Assembly (NCBI GenBank): GCA_937908275.1
Contig: CALERA010000170.1
Coordinates: 1 to 5,298, forward strand
DNA: 5,298 bases
Direction: 5' to 3'
Source: an uncultured Desulfarculaceae bacterium
GTDB lineage: Bacteria; Desulfobacterota; Desulfarculia; Desulfarculales; Desulfarculaceae
Position numbers and translations under genes: made by a program. Under the pieces are notes generated by a model. It ran no database searches, was not told the origin of the DNA, and saw only the letters and a list, made by a program, of their open reading frames with translations. Of the stretch, positions 1 through 5,298 are shown one piece after another (position 1 is the stretch's first letter; each line of letters opens with the position of its first letter).

Positions 1-915
1 GCCTTTGGCCAGCGCCAGGTCTCCACCATCTTCACCGAGCTGAACCAGTACCGGGTGGTGCTGGCCGCCCATCCCGACTTCCAGAAGGGCCTGTCCGGGT
101 TGCAGACCGTCTACCTGCGCAGCAACACCGGGGGGCAGGTGCCCTTGAGCGCCATCACCCGGGTGGAGCAGACCTCCGGGCCCCTGGCCATCAGCCGTCA
201 GGGGCAGTTCCCGGCGGTGACCGTCTCCTTTGACCTGGCCTCCGGGGTGGCCCTGGGCCACGCGGTGCGGGCCATCGAGGAGGCCGCCCGCCAGCTCCAG
301 TTGCCGGCCAGCCTGCGGGGCAGCTTCCAGGGCACGGCCCAGGCCTTCCAGGCCTCCCTGGGCACCCAGCCGCTGTTGATCCTGGCCGCCCTGATCACGG
401 TCTACATCGTGCTGGGGGTGCTCTACGAGAGCTACATCCACCCGGTGACGATCCTCTCCACCCTGCCCTCGGCCGGAGTGGGCGCGGTGCTGGCCCTGAT
501 GGTCTTTGGCCTGGAGCTGGACGTCATCGCCATCATCGGCATCATTCTGCTGATCGGCATCGTCAAGAAAAACGGCATCATGGTCATCGACTTCGCCCTG
601 GACGCCGAGCGCAACCAGGGCCTGGCCCCGGAGGAGGCCATCTACCAGGCCTGCCTGCTGCGCTTCCGGCCCATCATGATGACCACCCTGGCGGCCCTGT
701 TGGGGGCCCTGCCCCTGGCCCTGGGCGGCGGGGTGGGCTCGGAGCTGCGCCAGCCCCTGGGCATCTCCATCATCGGCGGCCTGGTGATCAGCCAGGTCCT
801 GACCCTCTACACCACCCCGGTGATCTATCTGGCCTTTGATCGCCTGGCCCATCGCCGGCGCGCCCGCGGGGCGGAGACCCTGCCCCCGGCCGGGGAGGCC
901 AGCCCGCGGCCATGA
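1..915 (+). CDS. mdtB: MdtB-like RND efflux transporter subunit, C-terminal 304 residues (5' end outside window)
   Basis: Frame 1 is open from the first base and begins AFGQRQVSTIF, a block that sits about 300 residues before the C-terminus of MdtB/MdtC transporters, so roughly 70% of the protein is missing to the left. A GTG at 55 is an internal valine codon, not a start. Visible parts are the end of the periplasmic porter/docking region (fragment residues 1-123), then the last transmembrane block: TM8 near ILAALITVYIVLGVLYESY, TM9-TM10 with the IVKKNGIMVIDFALDAE motif (Lys-Lys at fragment residues 189-190, the position of the TM10 lysine of the proton relay in RND pumps), and TM11-TM12. The C-terminus is a short Arg/Pro-rich cytoplasmic tail. 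Details such as STIF, the LELDVIAIIGIILLIGIV stretch and the VIYLAFDRLA end resemble E. coli MdtB more than MdtC, as recalled. MdtB assembles with MdtC into a heterotrimeric inner-membrane drug/proton antiporter working with the adaptor MdtA and an outer-membrane channel. Substrate is unknown. Confidence 0.9.
   Translation, partial: AFGQRQVSTIFTELNQYRVVLAAHPDFQKGLSGLQTVYLRSNTGGQVPLSAITRVEQTSGPLAISRQGQFPAVTVSFDLASGVALGHAVRAIEEAARQLQLPASLRGSFQGTAQAFQASLGTQPLLILAALITVYIVLGVLYESYIHPVTILSTLPSAGVGAVLALMVFGLELDVIAIIGIILLIGIVKKNGIMVIDFALDAERNQGLAPEEAIYQACLLRFRPIMMTTLAALLGALPLALGGGVGSELRQPLGISIIGGLVISQVLTLYTTPVIYLAFDRLAHRRRARGAETLPPAGEASPRP
398..443 (+). repeat. 46-bp exact repeat, copy in mdtB (TM8 end)
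   Basis: This stretch, encoding VYIVLGVLYESYIHP, is identical base for base to 3514-3559 in mdtC. It lies in homologous positions of the two paralogues, so it is a product of gene duplication with conservation or conversion, not a mobile repeat. Confidence 0.85.
892..898 (+). promoter_or_regulatory. Possible ribosome binding site for mdtC and ATGA coupling
   Basis: GGGGAGG lies 13 bases before the ATG at 912, inside the end of mdtB. The spacing is longer than the usual 5-9 bases. The mdtC ATG overlaps the mdtB TGA as ATGA (912-915), so translation of mdtC is probably coupled to termination of mdtB; this favours a near-equal supply of the two pump subunits. The coupling is an inference from the overlap. 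Confidence 0.45.
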
Positions 916-3900
916 ACCTGCCGTCCCTGTTCATCAAGCGGCCGGTGGCCACCACCCTGCTGACCATCGGCCTGGCCCTGGCCGGCATCCTGGCCTTCCG
1001 CCTGCTGCCGGTCTCGCCCCTGCCCCAGGTGGACTTCCCCACCATCATGGTCACCGCCAGCCTGCCCGGGGCGGACCCCGAGACCATGTCCACCTCGGTG
1101 GCCGCGCCCCTGGAGCGCCAGTTCGGGCGCATCGCCGGGGTGACCGAGATGACCTCCACCAGCTATCGCGGCTCCACCACCATCACCCTGCAATTCGACC
1201 TGGACCGCGACATCAACGGCGCGGCCCGCGACGTGCAGGGGGCCATCAACGCCGCCCGGGGCTTTTTGCCCAGCAACCTGCCGGCCAACCCGGTCTACCG
1301 CAAGGTCAACCCGGCCGAGGCCCCGGTCCTGCTCCTGGCCCTGACCTCCGAGACCGTGGACCTGCCCCAGCTCTACGACGCGGCCTCGACCCTGCTGCAA
1401 CAGCGCCTGTCCCAGGTCAGCGGGGTGGGGCAGGTGGTCGTGGGCGGCGGCGCGCTGCCGGCGGTGCGGGTGGAGCTGAACCCCAACGCCCTGAACCATT
1501 ACGGCATCAGCCTGGAGCAGGTGCGGGGGGTGCTGGCCCGGACCAGCGTCAACCGGCCCAAGGGCTCGCTGACCGAGGGCGAGCAGACCTGGGAGATCCA
1601 GGCCAACGACCAGTTGCGCGGCGCGGAGCAGTACCGGCCCCTGATCCTCAGCTACCGCTCCGGGGCGGCGGTGCGCATCGCCGACGTGGCCGAGGTGCAG
1701 GACTCGGTGGAGGACGTGCGCACCGGCGGCCTGGTCAACGGCAGCCGGGCGGTGATGCTGATCATCTTCCGCCAGCCCGGGGCCAACATCATCGAGACCG
1801 TGGACAACGTCCTGGAGCTCATGCCCCAGTTGGCGGCCTCCCTGCCCGGAGCGGTGAAGCTGACCGTGGTCCAGGACCGCACCCCGCCCATCCGGGGCTC
1901 GCTGCGCGACGTGGAGCGGGCCCTGGTCATCTCCTGCTTCCTGGTCATACTGGTGGTCTTCATCTTCCTGCGCAGCCTGCGGGCCACCATCATTCCCGGC
2001 GTGGCGGTGGTGGTCTCCCTGATCGGCACCTTCGGGGTGATGTACCTGTTCGGCTATTCCCTGGACAACCTCTCCCTGATGGCCCTGACCATCGCCACCG
2101 GCTTCGTGGTGGACGACGCCATCGTGGTGCTGGAGAACATCACCAGCCACATCGAGCGGGGCGAGACGCCCCTGCAGGCGGCCTTGCAGGGGGCCAAGGA
2201 GATCACCTTCACCGTGGTCTCCATGAGCGCCTCCCTGGTGGCGGTCTTCATCCCGATTTTGCTGATGGGCGGCATGGTGGGGCGGCTGTTCCGCGAGTTC
2301 GCGGTCACCCTCTCGGCCGCCATCGCGGTCTCCCTGGTGCTCTCCCTGACCACCACCCCCATGATGTGCGCCCTGTTCATGAAGTCCCAGGAGGGCCTGC
2401 GCCACGGCCGGCTCTACCTGGCCAGCGAGCGCTGGCTGCACGCCCTGCGCGGCGGGTACGAGCGCAGCCTGCGCTGGGCCCTGCGCCACTCGCGCTTCAT
2501 GCTGGCCCTGATCGCCCTGACCCTGGCGGTCAACGTCCACCTTTACATGATCATTCCCAAGGGCTTTTTCCCGGAGCAGGACACCGGCCGCATCTCCGGC
2601 ACCATCCAGGCCAGCCAGGACATCTCCTTCCAGGCCATGCAGGAGAAGCTGTTCGAGGTGGTGCGGGTCATCGAGCAGGACCCGGACGTGGTCAACGTCA
2701 GCGGCTTCACCGGCGGCGGGGGCGGCGGCGGCACCGCCACCAACTCGGCCCGGATGTTCATCACCCTGAAGCCGTTCGAGGAGCGCCAGGCCAGCGCCAG
2801 CCAGGTCATCGTGCGCCTGCGCAAACGGTTGGCCCAGGTCCCCGGCGCGCCCACCTTCCTGCAGCCGGTGCAGGACATCCGGGTCGGCGGCCGGGGCAGC
2901 AGCGCCCTGTATCAGTACACCATGCAGAGCGAGGACCTGGAGGCGCTCAACACCTGGGCCCCGCGCCTGGTGCAGAAGATGCGCACCCTGCCCGAGCTGG
3001 TGGACGTCACCAGCGACCAGCAGAACCGGGGCCTGCAATCAGAGGTGGTCATCGACCGCGACGCGGCCTCGCGCCTGGGCATCCGGCCCCAGGCCATCGA
3101 CGACGCCCTGTACGACGCCTTTGGCCAGCGCCAGGTCTCCATCTTCTACTCGCTGCTGAACCAGTACCGGGTGATCATGGAGCTGGCCCCCCAATACTGG
3201 CAGGACCCCGAGACCCTGCGCAGCATCTACGTCCCCACCTCCTCCGGCGCGCTGGCCCCCCTGAGCGCCTTCAGCCGCTTCGAGGCCCGCACCACCTCCC
3301 TGGCGGTGAACCACCAGGGCCAGTTCCCCTCCATCACCGCCTCCTTCAACCTGCCGCCCGGGGTGGCCCTGGGCGACGCGGTGCGGGCCATCGAGGTCGC
3401 GGCCCGGGAGATCGGTCTGCCGGCCGGCATCCGGGGCACCTTCCAGGGCACCGCCCAGGCCTTCATGTCCTCCCTGAAGAACCAGCCCTGGCTGATCCTG
3501 GCCGCCCTGGTGGCGGTCTACATCGTGCTGGGGGTGCTCTACGAGAGCTACATCCACCCCATCACCATCCTCTCCACCCTGCCCTCGGCCGGCATGGGCG
3601 CGGTGCTGGCCCTGCTCATTTTCAAGACCGAGCTGAGCATCATCGCGGTGATCGGCATCATCCTCCTGATCGGCATCGTCAAGAAAAACGGCATCATGAT
3701 GATCGACTTCGCCCTGGAGGCCGAGCGCCGCGAGGGCAAGAGCTCCGACGAGGCCATCTTCCAGGCCTGCATCCAGCGCTTCCGGCCGATCATGATGACC
3801 ACCATGGCCGCCCTGCTGGGCGCGCTGCCCCTGGCCCTGGGGGCCGGGGTGGGCTCGGAGCTGCGCCGGCCGCTGGGCATCGCCATCATCGGCGGCCTGA

Positions 3901-4004
3901 TCATCAGCCAGGTCCTGACCCTCTACACCACCCCGGTGGTCTATCTCTACCTGGACCGCTTCCGCCTCTGGATGAACCGCCTGCGCCATCCCCGCCGCGC
4001 CTAG
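912..4004 (+). CDS. mdtC: MdtC-like multidrug efflux RND transporter permease subunit, complete
   Basis: A 1030-residue protein, close to the roughly 1025 of E. coli MdtC. The ATG at 912 is chosen because MNLPSLFIKRPVATTLL aligns with the conserved RND N-terminus that enters TM1 (about residues 12-32). Order: TM1; periplasmic porter half (about 33-335) with LPGADPETMSTSVAAPLE and DRDINGAARDVQGAIN; TM2-TM6 (about 336-487); linker with an amphipathic stretch; TM7 (about 527-547); second porter half (about 550-857) with FFPEQDTG, VQDIRVGGRGSS and DAFGQRQVS; TM8-TM12 (about 858-1013). The proton-relay residues are present: Asp401-Asp402 in TM4 (GFVVDDAIVVLENI) and Lys924-Lys925 in TM10 (IVKKNGIMMIDFA). 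E. coli MdtB/MdtC have Ala where this protein and its MdtB partner have Gly after KKN. A run of seven glycines (601-607) extends a porter loop. No frameshift is seen. It would form the inner-membrane heterotrimer with MdtB. Assignment to MdtC rather than another HAE1 paralogue rests on order after an MdtB-like gene and motif similarity. Confidence 0.93.
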   Translation: MNLPSLFIKRPVATTLLTIGLALAGILAFRLLPVSPLPQVDFPTIMVTASLPGADPETMSTSVAAPLERQFGRIAGVTEMTSTSYRGSTTITLQFDLDRDINGAARDVQGAINAARGFLPSNLPANPVYRKVNPAEAPVLLLALTSETVDLPQLYDAASTLLQQRLSQVSGVGQVVVGGGALPAVRVELNPNALNHYGISLEQVRGVLARTSVNRPKGSLTEGEQTWEIQANDQLRGAEQYRPLILSYRSGAAVRIADVAEVQDSVEDVRTGGLVNGSRAVMLIIFRQPGANIIETVDNVLELMPQLAASLPGAVKLTVVQDRTPPIRGSLRDVERALVISCFLVILVVFIFLRSLRATIIPGVAVVVSLIGTFGVMYLFGYSLDNLSLMALTIATGFVVDDAIVVLENITSHIERGETPLQAALQGAKEITFTVVSMSASLVAVFIPILLMGGMVGRLFREFAVTLSAAIAVSLVLSLTTTPMMCALFMKSQEGLRHGRLYLASERWLHALRGGYERSLRWALRHSRFMLALIALTLAVNVHLYMIIPKGFFPEQDTGRISGTIQASQDISFQAMQEKLFEVVRVIEQDPDVVNVSGFTGGGGGGGTATNSARMFITLKPFEERQASASQVIVRLRKRLAQVPGAPTFLQPVQDIRVGGRGSSALYQYTMQSEDLEALNTWAPRLVQKMRTLPELVDVTSDQQNRGLQSEVVIDRDAASRLGIRPQAIDDALYDAFGQRQVSIFYSLLNQYRVIMELAPQYWQDPETLRSIYVPTSSGALAPLSAFSRFEARTTSLAVNHQGQFPSITASFNLPPGVALGDAVRAIEVAAREIGLPAGIRGTFQGTAQAFMSSLKNQPWLILAALVAVYIVLGVLYESYIHPITILSTLPSAGMGAVLALLIFKTELSIIAVIGIILLIGIVKKNGIMMIDFALEAERREGKSSDEAIFQACIQRFRPIMMTTMAALLGALPLALGAGVGSELRRPLGIAIIGGLIISQVLTLYTTPVVYLYLDRFRLWMNRLRHPRRA
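3514..3559 (+). repeat. 46-bp exact repeat, copy in mdtC (TM8 end)
   Basis: Identical to 398-443 in mdtB, including all synonymous positions, and ending at the same codon. A second exact block, 33 bp over the TM10 LIGIVKKNGIM motif (550-582 in mdtB), also recurs in mdtC. Confidence 0.85.
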
Positions 4005-4043
4005 GCGGTTGACGCCGCCGCCTGCGGGGTCGGCCGCGATCCT

Positions 4044-4074
4044 TCGCGCCGAGGGACGACCGCGCGATAATTTT
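4044..4074 (+). terminator. Candidate rho-independent terminator of the mdt operon
   Basis: Forty bases after the mdtC stop, TCGCGC (4044-4049) pairs with GCGCGA (4062-4067) across a 12-base loop and is followed directly by TAATTTT (4068-4074), the only T-rich stretch on this strand in the gap. The stem is only 6 bp and the T run is short, so this is a weak candidate. A competing hairpin at 4030-4052 (TCGG, one bulged C, CGCGA, loop TCCT, TCGCGCCGA; 9 pairs) uses the same left arm and would exclude it. Confidence 0.4.
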
Positions 4075-4100
4075 GGGAAAAATCAGGTGAAGTGGTCATG

Positions 4101-4151
4101 CGCCGGCCAGACCCCCCGGGTGGCCCTGCACCGGGAGGCGGCGGGCCGGCG
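4101..4151 (-). terminator. Inverted repeat downstream of the kinase gene, possible minus-strand terminator
   Basis: CGCCGGCC (4101-4108) and GGCCGGCG (4144-4151) are perfect 8-bp inverted arms around 35 bases that themselves hold a smaller imperfect hairpin (CCCGGGTG against CACCGGG, one bulged G). Read on the minus strand it lies 26 bases after the kinase stop codon. A TTTTT run follows (complement of 4078-4082), but 18 bases away, too far for a standard intrinsic terminator. It may simply be a GC-rich structure in a convergent gap. Confidence 0.25.
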
Positions 4152-4177
4152 TGGGGCGGGAGTGGGCGCGGGAAGGT

Positions 4178-5252
4178 CTAGGGGCGGTCCAGGGCCCCCC
4201 GCACCGCGGCCAGCAGGTCCAGGCGGTGGAAGGGCTTGGCCACATATCCCGCCGCGCCGGCGTCCAGGGCGGCCTTGACCTGGTCCTGGGCCGAGTAGCC
4301 GCTGGCGATGACGACCCTGGCCCCGGGAGCCTGGGCCAGGAGGGCTTGCAGGGCCTTGTGGCCGCCCATGCCCGGCATGCCCAGGTCCATGATCACCAGG
4401 TCGATGCCGGCGCCGCGCTCCTGATAGGCGGTCAGGGCCTCCTCGCCGCTGGCGGCGGTGAGCACCTGGTAGCCCAGGGGGGTGAGCAGGCGCTGGCCCA
4501 TGAGCCGCAGGGGGGCCTCGTCGTCCACCAGCAGGATGGTCTCGCGGCCCGCGAAGGCGTCCCCGGAGTCGCCCATCCTTTCTTCTTCTCCATCGCTGCG
4601 GCGCTCGCAGGGGGCCAGGTAGATGGTGAAGGTGGCGCCTTGACTCAACTGGCTGTGGCACTCGATATGCCCGCCATGTCCCTGGATGATGCCATGGACC
4701 ATGGACAGGCCCAGGCCGGTGCCCTTGCCCACCTCCTTGGTGGTGAAGAAGGGATCGAAGATGCGGGGAATGTCCTCGGGGTGGATGCCCTGGCCGGTGT
4801 CGGAGATGGTCAAGGCCACCCAGGGGCCGGAAAACAGCTCCCCGCAGGTGTGGCAGAGCCGCTCCTCCACCAAGACTTCCTGGGTGGCGATGTTCAGCAC
4901 CCCGCCCTCGGGCATGGCCTGGGCGGCGTTGGCGGTGAGGTTCAGGATCACCTGGCTGAGTTGGCCGGGGTCGGCGAAGATGCTGCTCAAGCCGGGGGCG
5001 AGGGAGAGTCGGGTGGAGATCATCTTGGGCAGGGTGTGGGCCAGCAGCTCCATGGCCCGGCGCACCTCCTGGTTCAGGTCCAGGGGCCGGCGCTCCGGCT
5101 CCACCCTGCGGCTGGAGGTCAGGATCTGCTGCACCAGGTTCTTGGCCCGCTCGGCGGCGGCGATGATCTGGTCCACGTCCTGGGACTTGGTCCGCCCCCG
5201 CTCCGCGTCCTCGCGCACGATCTCGGCATAGCCCAGGATCGCCCCCAGGATG
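4178..5252 (-). CDS. Hybrid sensor histidine kinase with C-terminal receiver domain, 5'-truncated
   Basis: The 357 genuine residues are numbered here from the Ile codon at 5251-5249. They start ILGAILGYAEIV, the part of a HisKA domain that normally follows GGIAHDFNN, so the phospho-accepting His lies about five residues beyond the break. The HATPase domain follows: N box Asn104 and Asn108 (VILNLTANAAQAMPEGG), G1 box DTGQG at 151-155, F box FDPFF at 165-169, G2 box GKGTGLGL at 175-182. After a charged linker (about 213-236) comes a receiver domain (about 238-357) with acidic pair Asp243-Asp244, phospho-acceptor Asp289 (VIMDLGMPGMGG), Ser317 and Lys339 (AKPF), so all receiver hallmarks are intact. 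A CHTC pair (Cys133, Cys136) lies just before G1. The stop is TAG at 4180-4178. Hybrid kinases autophosphorylate on His and pass phosphate to the receiver; the sensory region, and so the signal, is missing. The gene is convergent with mdtBC. The six codons MCSSDL that open the reading frame at 5269 are adapter-derived and must not be annotated. Confidence 0.92.
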
Positions 5253-5298
5253 AGATCGGAAGAGCACACGTCTGAACTCCAGTCACGGCTACATCTCG
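5253..5298 (+). other. Illumina TruSeq adapter contamination (not genomic)
   Basis: From 5253 the sequence begins AGATCGGAAGAGC and continues through 5286 as the standard 34-base TruSeq indexed adapter. It is followed by GGCTAC (5287-5292), which I recall as TruSeq index 11, and ATCTCG (5293-5298), the first bases of the constant sequence after the index. The match is exact over the whole 46 bases. The orientation shows read-through of a short insert whose genomic part ends at 5252; the A at 5253 could be shared. In translation it yields the known artefact peptides MCSSDL on the minus strand and EIGRAHV on the plus strand. Confidence 0.98.

Noticed and set aside
55..57. GTG as a start codon for the mdtB-like gene
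   Set aside because: The frame is open to base 1 and the preceding 18 codons encode the conserved AFGQRQVS...NQYR block, so the valine is internal.
825..3038. A 737-codon open frame on the minus strand opposite mdtB/mdtC, and a second one at 3039-3989
   Set aside because: Both are Gly/His/Gln/Asp-rich antisense shadows with no domain and no separate start signals; expected in GC-rich coding DNA.
836..4012. A 1058-codon open frame on the plus strand covering all of mdtC in another frame
   Set aside because: Its translation is a Gly/Pro/Arg/His-rich low-complexity string with no recognisable domain. The overlapping frame encodes a clear RND transporter. High GC at third positions removes stop codons from shadow frames.
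4009..4278. A small 89-codon plus-strand frame after mdtC
   Set aside because: It has low-complexity Arg/Pro/Gly composition, no ribosome binding site, overlaps the kinase C-terminus and crosses the hairpin region.
4083..5267. A 394-codon minus-strand frame beginning MLFRS
   Set aside because: It is another frame of the same kinase region, Gly/Pro/Arg-rich with no domain, and its start lies in adapter sequence.
4151..5275. A 374-codon plus-strand frame opposite the kinase, ending EIGRAHV
   Set aside because: It is an antisense shadow of the kinase, and its end is translated adapter, a recognised artefact signature.
5253..5298. The terminal AT-richer segment as an attachment site or mobile-element end
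   Set aside because: It is an exact synthetic adapter and index, so no biological meaning should be given to it.

Overview
This is a strongly GC-rich bacterial window (about two thirds G+C or more by eye, with third codon positions almost always G or C). It looks like an assembled contig end. The protein style fits a Gram-negative proteobacterium or Desulfobacterota (deltaproteobacterial) lineage: a heteromeric MdtBC-type RND pump, and a hybrid histidine kinase with an IFDPFFTTKEVGKGTGLGL-type ATP lid. That placement is inferred from general appearance, not from a marker gene.

Layout: (1) bases 1-915, plus strand, hold the last 304 codons of an MdtB-like RND inner-membrane transporter subunit, cut by the left edge. 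(2) Bases 912-4004, plus strand, hold a complete 1030-residue MdtC-like RND subunit. Its start overlaps the mdtB stop in an ATGA, as expected for an mdtABC-type operon whose mdtA (periplasmic adaptor) would lie to the left of the window. (3) Bases 4005-4177 are a short convergent intergenic region with GC-rich hairpins around a small AT-rich island, probably carrying the operon terminator. (4) Bases 4178-5252, minus strand, hold the C-terminal 357 residues of a hybrid sensor kinase: the end of the HisKA helix, the HATPase domain and a receiver domain. It is truncated a few residues after the expected phospho-accepting histidine. (5) Bases 5253-5298 are not genomic. They match the Illumina TruSeq indexed adapter, including a six-base index and the start of the flow-cell sequence.

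MdtB and MdtC together would form the heteromeric proton-driven pump of a tripartite efflux system exporting small molecules such as bile-salt-like detergents, novobiocin or metal chelates; the actual substrate cannot be read from sequence. The convergent kinase is not in the operon and there is no sequence evidence that it controls the pump. I found no undescribed biological system here. The most consequential observation is the adapter tail, which creates false N-terminal residues on any gene called across it.
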